24,414 nt of DNA from PUPG01 sp041686485 (GTDB lineage Bacteria > Bacteroidota > Bacteroidia > Bacteroidales > UBA7960). The stretch lies in assembly GCA_041686485.1 (NCBI GenBank), contig JAWLDT010000039.1:1-24414 (forward strand), read 5' to 3'. Below, piece after piece: positions 16,686 to 24,381 of this stretch. The notes beneath the pieces are model-generated. The model had not been told where the DNA came from, did not search any database, and saw only the letters and a list, made by a program, of their open reading frames with translations. Each line of letters opens with the position of its first letter. Positions within the stretch are counted from its first letter, which is position 1. A program made the position numbers and the translations under genes.

Positions 16686-17234
16686 TTACAGGTCATAAAC
16701 CGCTTTTCGGAATCGTTTTCCGCGGTCGGCATAGTTCTCAAAGCGATCAAAACTCGGGCAGGCCGGAGAAAGTAAAACGGTATCTCCCGGTTTCCCTGCC
16801 AAATAAGCATATTGAACGGCTTCTTCCATGCTGTCAGCCTCTATAATACTATCAGTATGGTTCTTGAAAATGGCTGTAATAAAACGATTATCATTACCGA
16901 TACAGATCAGTGTTTTTACCTTCTGCCGCACTGTGGTAGTGAGGTTATGGTAGTTGTTAATACGATCCTGGCCGCCGGCAATCCAGATGACCGGTGCCTC
17001 CATGCTTTCAAGGGCATACCAGGCAGCGTTCACATTGGTTGCCTTACTGTCGTTGATGAACCGAATACCTCTTACCCGGGCTACCTCCTCCAGACGATGC
17101 TCCACGTTCTGAAATCCCCCCAGGCTTTCTTTGATCCCCTGCTTTCTTACATCATGCTGACGGGAGGCCACGATCTTCGCCATCTCACTGTAAATGTTCC
17201 TCCGCCCCACAAGTGCTGCTTCCAAAGTATCCAT
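16686..17234 (-). CDS. murD: MurD, N-terminally truncated: C-terminal domain only
   Basis: A 182-aa remnant of UDP-MurNAc-L-alanine--D-glutamate ligase, whose full length is near 440-450. What remains matches the last 180 or so residues of MurD: HRLEEV (46-51), FINDSKATNVNAAWYAL (59-75) and LLSPACPSFDRFENYADRG (154-172) of the C-terminal domain. Missing are the UDP-binding N-terminal domain and nearly all the ATPase domain, including the GTNGKT P-loop and the carbamylated lysine, so the product cannot be a ligase alone. The remnant of the central-domain motif GxHNxxNxxA reads GRRNIYSEMA (10-19), with His and the second Asn lost. In-frame TAA at 17265-17267 closes the frame ten codons upstream. 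Only 116 non-coding bases separate it from mraY, so this is a deletion of about 0.8 kb and not a frameshift. It may be a pseudogene, a split gene or an assembly defect. Confidence 0.9.
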   Translation of the reverse strand: MDTLEAALVGRRNIYSEMAKIVASRQHDVRKQGIKESLGGFQNVEHRLEEVARVRGIRFINDSKATNVNAAWYALESMEAPVIWIAGGQDRINNYHNLTTTVRQKVKTLICIGNDNRFITAIFKNHTDSIIEADSMEEAVQYAYLAGKPGDTVLLSPACPSFDRFENYADRGKRFRKAVYDL

Positions 17235-17350
17235 ATGCTGTAGTTTATATCTTAATATTGATCGTTATTATTTCCTTTGATCGTTTTTGTTTTTGATGCT
17301 AACCAGGAGCGCTTTTCATTTTCTTATCAACCTTGCTCTCCAGGCTCAAT
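17235..17350 (-). other. AT-rich spacer where the murD N-terminal half should be
   Basis: These 116 bases lie between the mraY stop and the first codon of the shortened murD. All three minus-strand frames were translated. One gives MKSAPG then stop, one KALLVSIKNKNDQRK then stop, and one an open stretch ending GNNNDQY then stop. None resembles the MurD N-terminus. The spacer is poor in G and C compared with the flanking genes. A GGAA run (about 17271-17275) lies some 37 bases from the ATG, too far to be a ribosome site. No consensus promoter or hairpin is seen. Confidence 0.7.
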
Positions 17351-18607
17351 TTATCTTAATTTCAAGGTTATCACCGCAAAAACGGCCAGGATAATCCCAA
17401 TGATGAAGAATCGCTGAACGATTTTGGCTTCATGCAACCCTTTCATCTGATAATGATGATGCAGGGGAGCCATCAGGAAAATGCGCCGGCCGGCACCCAG
17501 CCGCCTTTTTGTTAACTTGAACCATCCCACTTGTAGAATCACCGACAGGCTTTCCATAAAGAACACACCACATAATATTGGTATCAGGAGCTCTTTTCTT
17601 ATAACAATGGCAAAAACGGCAATAATTCCACCAAGGGCGAGGCTTCCTGTATCCCCCATAAACACCTGCGCCGGGTAGGAGTTATACCAGAGGAATCCGA
17701 TGCAGGCACCAACTACGGCTGCAATAAATATTACCAGCTCGCCTGTTTGGGGGATATACATAATATCGAGATAATCAGCAAATAACATGTTGCCTGATAC
17801 GTAGGCGAGTATGCCCAGGGTAGCCCCCATAATGCCTGTGGTGCCGGTAGCCAGCCCGTCCAGCCCATCGGTGATATTTGCCCCGTTTGATACGGCTGTT
17901 ATGATCAGAATAACAATGGGAATGAATACCAGGAAGGCCCATTGCTGGTAGCCAGGTCCCAGAAATCGCAATAGCACAGCATAATCGAATTCATTATCTT
18001 TAAAGAACGGGATGGTGGTTTTGGTTGATTTAACTGATTCCACCGGGAAAGGGGACTCCGTATCGGCAATGCCGTCAAGTTCAAGGATTTCGGTGGTATC
18101 CACGAACTCAAGCGGGGTGTCTGTTTTCTCTCGGATCACTGCGTCATCATGGAAAAAGAGGGTGGCACCCACCACGATTCCAAGGGTTATCTGTCCCAGG
18201 ATCTTAAACTTTCCGTGGAGTCCCTTCTTGTCTTTTCTGAAGACCTTTATATAATCATCGATAAAGCCAATGGCACCCAGCCAGATGGTAGATAACAGCA
18301 TAAGCTGAATATAGATATTGTTCAGCCTGGCGAACAATAAGGTGGGGATCAGAATGGCGGCGATAATAATAAGGCCTCCCATGGTCGGTGTTCCCTGTTT
18401 GGTAACTTGTCCCGCCAGTCCGAGGTCTCTGACCGTTTCACCAATCTGCTTGCGTTGCAGGAAATCGATGATCCATTTACCCGAAATCATTGTGATTATC
18501 AGAGAGGTGATCACAGCCATGCCCGCCCGGAACGAGATATATTGAAATACGCCCGTGCCTGGTATGTCATAGTTTAGGTCCAGAAATTCAAACAAGCTAT
18601 ATAACAT
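17351..18607 (-). CDS. mraY: Phospho-MurNAc-pentapeptide transferase MraY
   Basis: A 418-aa polytopic enzyme that transfers phospho-MurNAc-pentapeptide to undecaprenyl phosphate, making lipid I. Catalytic and signature motifs are KQGTPTMGGL (70-79), GFIDDYIKVFRKDKKGLHGKFK (from 114, with Asp117 and Asp118), NGANITDGLDGL (241-252), FMGDTGSLALGG near 325 and PLHHHYQMKG in the last loop. All are intact, and the C-terminus VITLKLR is normal. Between about residues 153 and 225 there is an acidic soluble insertion absent in E. coli (360 aa) but usual in Bacteroidota MraY. The gene overlaps murE by 11 bases. Confidence 0.97.
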   Translation of the reverse strand: MLYSLFEFLDLNYDIPGTGVFQYISFRAGMAVITSLIITMISGKWIIDFLQRKQIGETVRDLGLAGQVTKQGTPTMGGLIIIAAILIPTLLFARLNNIYIQLMLLSTIWLGAIGFIDDYIKVFRKDKKGLHGKFKILGQITLGIVVGATLFFHDDAVIREKTDTPLEFVDTTEILELDGIADTESPFPVESVKSTKTTIPFFKDNEFDYAVLLRFLGPGYQQWAFLVFIPIVILIITAVSNGANITDGLDGLATGTTGIMGATLGILAYVSGNMLFADYLDIMYIPQTGELVIFIAAVVGACIGFLWYNSYPAQVFMGDTGSLALGGIIAVFAIVIRKELLIPILCGVFFMESLSVILQVGWFKLTKRRLGAGRRIFLMAPLHHHYQMKGLHEAKIVQRFFIIGIILAVFAVITLKLR

Positions 18608-20069
18608 GGCTTTCTGTCAAATGTGTTTTTAATATCTGTTTGTCATCGAACGGGTAGCGTACACCCTTGATTTCCTGATATTTTTCATGACCTTTCCCTG
18701 CCACCAGGATGATGTCTCCCTTGCCGGCCATCACCGTAGCTACATGTATGGCTTCAGCCCTGTTGGTTACCGTTATGTATTTGTTCTTCAGCGACGGGTC
18801 CATCTCCAGGCCTTTGATCATTTCCGCAATGATGGTTTCGGGTTCTTCAAACCGGGGGTTATCGCTGGTAAAAATCACCTTGTCGCTATATGTGGCCGCG
18901 ATGGCAGCCATCCTGCCTCTTTTGGTTTTGTCACGGTTCCCGCCGCAGCCGATCACCGTAATGAGTTTTTCATTGCCTGTTCGTATCTCCAGGATGTTTT
19001 TCAGCACATTTTCGATGGCATCCGGTGTATGTGCATAGTCAATAATGCCGGTAATGTCCTCTTTTCCTGAAAAATGATCAAAGCGACCTTCGGGCGGACC
19101 ACAGCGGCTTATGGCTGTTAGCATCTCCCTGCTGTCCTTCTCCAGTAAACGGCCGACAGCATAAACGGCCATGATGTTATAAGCATTGAAGGTACCCGTA
19201 AGCCTGCACCATACCTCTTCATTGTCAATGATAAGGTGTAACCCTGACAGGGTGTTTTCCAGAAGCTTTCCTTTATAATCAGCCAGGGCCTTAAGACTAT
19301 AGGTTTTAACATCTGCACGGGTGTTTTGTGTCATGAAGAGGCCGTTCTTATCATCCTGGTTTGTTAAAGCAAAACTGTTCTTCTCCAAATGATCGAAAAG
19401 GCTTTGCTTGGCTTTCAGATATTCTCTGAACGTAGTGTGGTAGTCGAGGTGGTCATGGGTAATATTGGTGAACACCGCTCCCGTAAAAAATAATGCTTCT
19501 ACGCGCATCTGAACCATGGCATGGGAACTCACCTCCATAAATGCGTGTGCACAGCCTGCCTCAACCATCTCTGCAAGCAGCCTGTTGATCGTGATCGGGT
19601 CAGGTGTGGTATATCTTGTATCAGACTCTTGTCCGGCAATCCGGTTCCCGATGGTTGAAATAAGGCCACAGGGATATCCCATATCTGTGAATACATCATA
19701 CAGAAGCCTGGCTACCGTTGTTTTTCCATTTGTACCGGTGATACCGACAAGCTTCATCTTGCGTGAAGGATGGTCGTAGAAGTTGGCAGCGATCATTCCG
19801 AGCGCTTTTCTGCTGTCGGCCACCCTTATAAAGCTTACATTCTCAGGTGCCGGTTTCGGGAGTTTTTCGCATACAATGGTTGTTGCTCCTCTGTTAATAG
19901 CATCATCAATATGCTGGTGTCCATCCGTCGTATAGCCGCTGACAGCCACAAAAAGGGCATCCTGTTCTGCCTGACGTGAGTCGGAGACCACAAGCCTGAC
20001 CTCCCTGTCGACAGTGCCGAGGGTTTCTTTGATGGCAGTCCGGTATATGATATCTGATAATGCCTTCAT
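18597..20069 (-). CDS. murE: UDP-MurNAc-tripeptide synthetase MurE (meso-DAP type)
   Basis: A 490-aa cytoplasmic Mur ligase adding the third stem residue. The N-terminal domain has VVSDSRQAEQDALFVAVSG with the SR and F/GxxxDG pattern. The P-loop is GTNGKTT (112-118), and TTPDP and HDHLDYHTTFREYL follow in the central domain. The C-terminal domain has IIDYAHTPDAIENVL and TSDNPRFEEPE. DNPR (403-406) is the meso-diaminopimelate specificity motif, so the cell wall is predicted to contain meso-DAP and not lysine. The enzyme is full length and unremarkable. It starts 16 bases after ftsI and overlaps mraY by 11 bases. Confidence 0.97.
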   Translation of the reverse strand: MKALSDIIYRTAIKETLGTVDREVRLVVSDSRQAEQDALFVAVSGYTTDGHQHIDDAINRGATTIVCEKLPKPAPENVSFIRVADSRKALGMIAANFYDHPSRKMKLVGITGTNGKTTVARLLYDVFTDMGYPCGLISTIGNRIAGQESDTRYTTPDPITINRLLAEMVEAGCAHAFMEVSSHAMVQMRVEALFFTGAVFTNITHDHLDYHTTFREYLKAKQSLFDHLEKNSFALTNQDDKNGLFMTQNTRADVKTYSLKALADYKGKLLENTLSGLHLIIDNEEVWCRLTGTFNAYNIMAVYAVGRLLEKDSREMLTAISRCGPPEGRFDHFSGKEDITGIIDYAHTPDAIENVLKNILEIRTGNEKLITVIGCGGNRDKTKRGRMAAIAATYSDKVIFTSDNPRFEEPETIIAEMIKGLEMDPSLKNKYITVTNRAEAIHVATVMAGKGDIILVAGKGHEKYQEIKGVRYPFDDKQILKTHLTESHVI

Positions 20070-20085
20070 GATGACTGATAAACGG

Positions 20086-22188
20086 TTAAGATAACTCTAT
20101 ATAGATAACGCTTCCCGGTACGATGCGCCGGCCGGGCGGAATGTTTTGTCTTTGAACGGTGCCCCGTCCGGAAAACCTTACTTTCAGGCCGGCATTTTCC
20201 AGGATGTAGATGGCATCTCTTAGTCCCATGCCAACCACTTCGGGTACAAGGTTTTGGATAAAATTCTTTTCCTGAAAGCTGACAGTGTCTTGTTGAATCC
20301 TTGGACGGACCCAGCTGTTTTTCGGTTGATTTTCCAAATGGGCGCCGTAATTTTTATATATGGTGGAAATATCTTCCAGGTGTCCGCTTCTGAAAGGCGG
20401 CAATGCGGCCAGTACGTTTTTCTTTTCTTTTGGTTCGGGTCTGAAAAGTTGTGCTGCATGGATCTTATCTGCTATTTCGCGGAATACGGGGGCTGCCACC
20501 CGGTTGCCGGTATACACCCATCCCTTTGGCTTACTGATGACCACAATAATACTATAGGCAGGGTTTTCGGCCGGGAAGAAGCCCACAAAAGATGCCTGAT
20601 GCTCAGGCCCTACTGTCGTTTGATATCCACGTGTGGGTTGTGATATCTGGCTGGTCCCGGTTTTACCGGCTATACTGTAAGCGTCTGTATATATATTCCT
20701 GGCGGTTCCGTTTTCAACGACCCCCTGTAACATTTCTGTGGCCTTCTTGATGGTTGACTGTTTGGCGATCGAGCGGTTGATTACCGAGGGTTGAAACGTT
20801 TTGACCGTCTGTCCTGACTGGTGTATTTCACTAACGAACATGGGCTTCATCATACGTCCCTGGTTGGCAACGGCATTATAAAAGGTCAGAATCTGCAAAG
20901 GTGTCAGCGATACCTCATAACCAATGGCCATCCATGGCAGGGATACGCTTGACCAGCTTTGGTTATCCGTGTCACGCAATATGGGTTTGCCTTCACCGGC
21001 TATTTCAAGATTCAGTTTTTTATGCAGGTTCATTTGTTTTAGACGGTCCACAAACCGTTGGGGGTTATCTGAATAAGCATCATAAATAATTTTTGAGACA
21101 CCCACGTTTGACGACACCTCAAATGCTTCCTGCACGGTTATTTCACCATACCCTTCGTCATCTGCATCGCGCATGGTTCTGTCGTAATAGGTGATTTGTC
21201 CTTCACCGGTATCTACAAACTCATCCGGATCAGTAACTCTGTCTTCCAGGGCAGCCATCATAACCGGCAGCTTGAATGTGGAACCCGGTTCGGTGCTGTG
21301 TCCGACTGCGAAATTATAGGTCTCCTCATAGCGGCCCGTCTTTTCCTGACGCATCAGGTTGGCTATGGCTTTCACCTTACCGGTTGCCACTTCCATTACC
21401 ACTGCTGTACCATGTTCTGCCTGAAATTGTTGCAGCTGATTAAGCAATGCTTTGGTTGTAATATCCTGTATCTGCACATTGATGGTGGAAATAATATCCT
21501 TCCCATCTTCAGGCTGGATCTCGTTTTCATCATTGATAGGCATCCATGCGCTCTGGTTAATCCGTTGCATCAATCGCTTTCCGCGTTTTCCTTCAAGATA
21601 CTCCCGATAAGCTCCTTCCAGTCCCACATAGATTCCTTTCCGTTCGTAGCCGATAGTGCGTGCCGCCATTGATTTATAAGGCATCTCCCGGCGTGTACGT
21701 TTCAACACGATCAGGCCGCCGCCAAACCGTCCCTTTCTAAACAAGGGAAATTTGCGAAGCGTTTGTAGCTGATTATGACTGACCCCGCGTTTGAGTAAAT
21801 AATACCGTTCCTGTCGCTGCCTGGCAGACGAGAGGATGGACCGGTAAACAGCCTCACTGCGGTCGCCAAACAACCGGGAAAGCTGTAGGGCCAGTGAATC
21901 CATCTTGCTGTAAAACAATTCGTCAGATGTGACCTGGCTGCTGAAATCCATGCGGATATCATACACAGGCAGGCTGGTGGCAAGCAAGCGTCCATCATCC
22001 GCACAGATGTCACCCCTTATCGCATCTATGTCGGCATAGCGCATGGTTGTTGTACGTGCCTGTTCCTGCCAATGATCACCCTGAACAATTTGAATATATA
22101 GTACACGGCCGACAATCATCAAGGCAAACAACGCCATGATAAAATATACCAGGCGCATCCTCCATAATATGTCGTTTTTTTGTTCCAT
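20086..22188 (-). CDS. ftsI: Septal transpeptidase FtsI (class B penicillin-binding protein) with C-terminal PASTA
   Basis: A 700-aa bitopic class B PBP that crosslinks septal peptidoglycan with FtsW. A single membrane segment (about residues 10-29) is followed by the pedestal domain (about 45-215) with RGDICADDGRLLATSLP. The transpeptidase domain carries all three active-site motifs: SxxK at Ser303-Lys306 in PGSTFKLP, SxN at Ser359-Asn361 in SSNVGV, and KTG at 509-511 in AGKTGTSQ. Residues from about 640 to the end (VPEVVGMGLRDAIYILENAGLKV) form one PASTA domain, which many Bacteroidota FtsI proteins have and E. coli FtsI lacks. It lies 39 bases after ftsL and 16 before murE. Confidence 0.96.
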   Translation of the reverse strand: MEQKNDILWRMRLVYFIMALFALMIVGRVLYIQIVQGDHWQEQARTTTMRYADIDAIRGDICADDGRLLATSLPVYDIRMDFSSQVTSDELFYSKMDSLALQLSRLFGDRSEAVYRSILSSARQRQERYYLLKRGVSHNQLQTLRKFPLFRKGRFGGGLIVLKRTRREMPYKSMAARTIGYERKGIYVGLEGAYREYLEGKRGKRLMQRINQSAWMPINDENEIQPEDGKDIISTINVQIQDITTKALLNQLQQFQAEHGTAVVMEVATGKVKAIANLMRQEKTGRYEETYNFAVGHSTEPGSTFKLPVMMAALEDRVTDPDEFVDTGEGQITYYDRTMRDADDEGYGEITVQEAFEVSSNVGVSKIIYDAYSDNPQRFVDRLKQMNLHKKLNLEIAGEGKPILRDTDNQSWSSVSLPWMAIGYEVSLTPLQILTFYNAVANQGRMMKPMFVSEIHQSGQTVKTFQPSVINRSIAKQSTIKKATEMLQGVVENGTARNIYTDAYSIAGKTGTSQISQPTRGYQTTVGPEHQASFVGFFPAENPAYSIIVVISKPKGWVYTGNRVAAPVFREIADKIHAAQLFRPEPKEKKNVLAALPPFRSGHLEDISTIYKNYGAHLENQPKNSWVRPRIQQDTVSFQEKNFIQNLVPEVVGMGLRDAIYILENAGLKVRFSGRGTVQRQNIPPGRRIVPGSVIYIELS

Positions 22189-22227
22189 CGGGATGTGTTT
22201 TAATACACTTGTTTCTGACCGATTGTA

Positions 22228-22644
22228 TTACCAGTTTTTTGGTAAAAGACGTTCGAAAAAACCTTTTTGATCATCAGGGTCATATAGTAGCTGTGGTGGT
22301 TCATCGGGTGAAATAAACCCCCGTGCCTTCAATGTTTCAGTTATCTCCGACTGGCTTGTCATATACATATAGGCTGATTTTGTCTGAATATACCTGATTC
22401 GCCATTCTGTCATTTCTTCCCTTAATTGTTCCACTTCCCTTATTTTCTTTTCTACATGATACGCATTAAAGATTAAAAAAAGACCCAATACGGATAAGTA
22501 CAGTATAAAGGGCATTACCGAGGATGTTGTATTTCTGGTGAGCATACTGCCATCCAGCAGGTCTCCGACAAAACGGGTAAAACCACCATTTGTCCGTTTA
22601 GCTTTTGCTTCCTTATCCTGTTTAACAAATCTGTTGCCAGTCAT
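22228..22644 (-). CDS. ftsL: FtsL-like divisome protein
   Basis: A 138-aa bitopic protein with a basic cytoplasmic tail (residues 1-40), one membrane segment (about 43-62) and a heptad-rich helix (about 64-95, HVEKKIREVEQLREEMTEWR). A short C-terminal tail follows, with TETLKARGFISPDEPPQLL. That layout and the location between rsmH and ftsI identify the FtsL role: coiled-coil pairing with the FtsB partner and activation of FtsW-FtsI. Sequence conservation of FtsL is low, so the name depends on topology and synteny. The start is 1 base after the rsmH stop. Confidence 0.88.
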   Translation of the reverse strand: MTGNRFVKQDKEAKAKRTNGGFTRFVGDLLDGSMLTRNTTSSVMPFILYLSVLGLFLIFNAYHVEKKIREVEQLREEMTEWRIRYIQTKSAYMYMTSQSEITETLKARGFISPDEPPQLLYDPDDQKGFFERLLPKNW

Positions 22645-22645
22645 T

Positions 22646-23539
22646 TTAGCTTATTTTTTCTGCTACCCTGAGCCTGGCACTGCGGGCTCTGCTATTTGTT
22701 GCCAGCTCTTCCTCGCAGGGTGTCTGCAATTTACCTGCCGGCATCAAAGGGCGTTGCAGGTGTCCATAGAAATCCTTTTCCTGTTTTCCATCAAACCTGC
22801 CTGACTTTATAAAATTCTTTACCAGACGGTCTTCAAGAGAGTGGTATGAAATGACCACCAGCCGACCTCCTTCTTTCAGGACTTCCACACTTTTTTCCAA
22901 CAGGTCTTTCAGGGCATCCAGTTCGGCATTGACTTCAATACGAAGAGCCTGAAATACCTGTGCCATAAACTTGTTTTCTCTTTTTCGGGGCGCCATTGGT
23001 TTCAACAGATCTGTTAACTGACCGGTTGTTTCCAACGGTTTATCAGAACGTTCTTTAGCGATGATGTCAGCGATTTTTCGTGCATTCTTTAACTCCCCAT
23101 AGAGGTAAAATACATCAGCCAGTCTCTTTGTATCATATTCATTCAGCACATTTTTTGCCGTAAAGTTTGACTCTTTGTTCATTCGCATATCCAAAGGGCT
23201 GTCATACCGTGTCGAAAAACCCCGTTCTGCTTTGTCAAACTGATGCGAAGAAACACCAAGATCAGCAAGTATCCCATCTACCTGCGGATAACCATAATAT
23301 TTCAGGAAGTTCTTTATGTACCTGAAATTATGATTCAGGAAAAGGATACGGTCATCATCAGGAATGTTATCTGCTGCCTCATCATCCTGATCAAAGGCTA
23401 TAAGACGGCCATCTCCCAGTTTGCTGAGGATGGCAGCAGCATGACCCCCACCGCCAAAAGTAGCGTCAACATAGGTGCCGCCGGTTGTCACCGCCAGCCC
23501 TTCAATGGCCTCTTTCAACATGACCGGATTATGATACAT
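22646..23539 (-). CDS. rsmH: 16S rRNA (cytosine-1402-N4)-methyltransferase RsmH
   Basis: A 297-aa SAM-dependent methyltransferase (also called MraW) that modifies C1402 in the ribosomal decoding centre. The start MYHNPVMLKEAIEGL is the family N-terminus. The SAM motif is DATFGGGGHAAAIL (25-38), followed by FLNHNFRYIKNFL, GILADLGVSSHQFDKAERGFS and DMRMN. The end has VISYHSLEDRLVKNF and the basic tail NSRARSARLRVAEKI. Length is normal. Its ATG lies inside mraZ with an 11-base overlap, indicating coupled translation. Confidence 0.97.
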   Translation of the reverse strand: MYHNPVMLKEAIEGLAVTTGGTYVDATFGGGGHAAAILSKLGDGRLIAFDQDDEAADNIPDDDRILFLNHNFRYIKNFLKYYGYPQVDGILADLGVSSHQFDKAERGFSTRYDSPLDMRMNKESNFTAKNVLNEYDTKRLADVFYLYGELKNARKIADIIAKERSDKPLETTGQLTDLLKPMAPRKRENKFMAQVFQALRIEVNAELDALKDLLEKSVEVLKEGGRLVVISYHSLEDRLVKNFIKSGRFDGKQEKDFYGHLQRPLMPAGKLQTPCEEELATNSRARSARLRVAEKIS

Positions 23540-24005
23540 CTGTTCCTCCCGATGATTGGCTGATTTTGCCCATCACCTCTTCAGCCAGTGCGGAAAAATC
23601 TTCCGGCTCATTCGCCATCATCTCTACATACGCTTCCTTAGACCATATTTCAATACGCTTTCCATATGCAAACAGGACAATTTCCTTGTCTATACCACCA
23701 TATTCTATCAATGAGCGCGGTAATAGCAATCTGCCGGCAGGGTCAAGCCGTAGCTCAGTCGCTCCGCGGAAGAAATAACGGACAAAATCACGGTTTTTTT
23801 TGTTATATATATTTAATGAATTAATTTCTTGAGATATTTGTATCCATTCACTCTCGGGGTAGAGGGTGAGGTTGTTCTCAAAACCGCGGTTGACAACAAA
23901 ACGCTCCTGGTCACTGCCCCCCAGCTGCCGCTTAAGGGCAGAGGGCAGCATGAAGCGGCCTTTTGCGTCAAGTTTGCATTCAAATTCGCCTAGTAAGTGC
24001 GTCAT
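23529..24005 (-). CDS. mraZ: Transcriptional regulator MraZ
   Basis: A 158-aa DNA-binding protein with two SpoVT/AbrB-like modules, each with the DxxGR motif: DAKGRF (13-18) before MLPSALKRQL, and DPAGRL (88-93) before LLPRSLIEYG. MraZ forms a ring that binds TGGG repeats and autoregulates the dcw operon in E. coli. The ATG at 24005 is chosen because MTHLLGEFECKLDAKGRF is the family N-terminus and GGAAG lies just upstream. The frame stays open to 24119, but that extension would read through the operator and has no family match. It is the first gene of the cluster and overlaps rsmH by 11 bases. Confidence 0.96.
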   Translation of the reverse strand: MTHLLGEFECKLDAKGRFMLPSALKRQLGGSDQERFVVNRGFENNLTLYPESEWIQISQEINSLNIYNKKNRDFVRYFFRGATELRLDPAGRLLLPRSLIEYGGIDKEIVLFAYGKRIEIWSKEAYVEMMANEPEDFSALAEEVMGKISQSSGGTDVS

Positions 24006-24048
24006 CTTCCACGATTCTGATTTGGTAGTGTAAATATATAAATAAATT

Positions 24049-24073
24049 TCCCACTTTTTCCCACTTTTTCCCA
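24049..24073 (-). promoter_or_regulatory. MraZ operator: three TGGGA boxes at 10-bp spacing
   Basis: On the minus strand TGGGA occurs three times (boxes at 24069-24073, 24059-24063 and 24049-24053), each separated by exactly five bases (AAAAG). The last box ends 43 bases before the mraZ ATG. Three TGGGN boxes with 5-base spacers are the published MraZ binding arrangement in E. coli. The arrangement is seen directly; binding here is inferred. Confidence 0.85.
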
Positions 24074-24142
24074 CATTGTTAATAACTTTTTTCTGTTTCT
24101 GATCGGTTTTATTGAGCACAAAGTCTGTAAGTATCAGAAAAA

Positions 24143-24172
24143 CAAGTGTATAGGATTTTTTACATGATTGAA
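24143..24172 (-). promoter_or_regulatory. Candidate promoter of the dcw operon
   Basis: On the minus strand TACACTTG (24143-24150) matches TAnnTTTG at five of six fixed positions. TTC (24170-24172) stands 19 bases upstream where TTG is expected. A start site near 24136 would place the MraZ boxes within the leader. A second -7-like octamer, TATATTTA at 24031-24038, is nearer to the boxes but has no -33 partner. Both are weak. Confidence 0.3.
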
Positions 24173-24241
24173 TTATGCTAAAATTTTGGTAGCTTTTCTT
24201 AGCAGGCTTCTATTTTTGGCCAACGTTATATGAAACGCCCA

Positions 24242-24281
24242 TGTCGAAGATCCTGATTATTCGGAAACAAGGATTTCGACA
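24242..24281. other. Hairpin in the region upstream of mraZ
   Basis: TGTCGAAGATCCT (24242-24254) pairs with AGGATTTCGACA (24270-24281), giving a 12-bp stem with one bulged G and a 15-base loop. No T-run follows on either strand. It may be the end of a transcript entering from beyond the right edge or a dispersed repeat. This 409-base region (24006-24414) holds no open frame of note and no tRNA. Confidence 0.5.
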
Positions 24282-24302
24282 CACAGGGGGATGATTATAT
24301 AG

Positions 24303-24344
24303 AAGCTCGAAGCTCGAAGTTGGAAGGTAGAGGTTAGATAGAGA
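24303..24344. repeat. Degenerate heptamer array based on AAGCTCG
   Basis: Six in-phase 7-base units can be read: AAGCTCG, AAGCTCG, AAGTTGG, AAGGTAG, AGGTTAG and ATAGAGA. The first two are identical and the rest decay progressively. The period is the same as that of the array at the left edge, but the unit is unrelated. The last units could be chance. Confidence 0.5.
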
Positions 24345-24381
24345 AGTCTCAATTATTTCCCCGCGGAAAGCTACCGTAATG

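Noticed and set aside
16686..17350. A frameshift as explanation for the short murD
   Set aside because: Only 116 bases lie between murD and mraY, and no frame in them encodes MurD-like residues. About 780 bases are missing, so a sequencing frameshift cannot explain it.
18070..18160. The acidic insertion in MraY as a novel domain
   Set aside because: MraY of about 410-420 residues with this insertion is usual in Bacteroidota, so it is a phylum trait.
24006..24119. An N-terminal extension of MraZ by 38 residues
   Set aside because: It would translate the three TGGGA operator boxes, and the true family start MTHLLGEFECKL lies at 24005.
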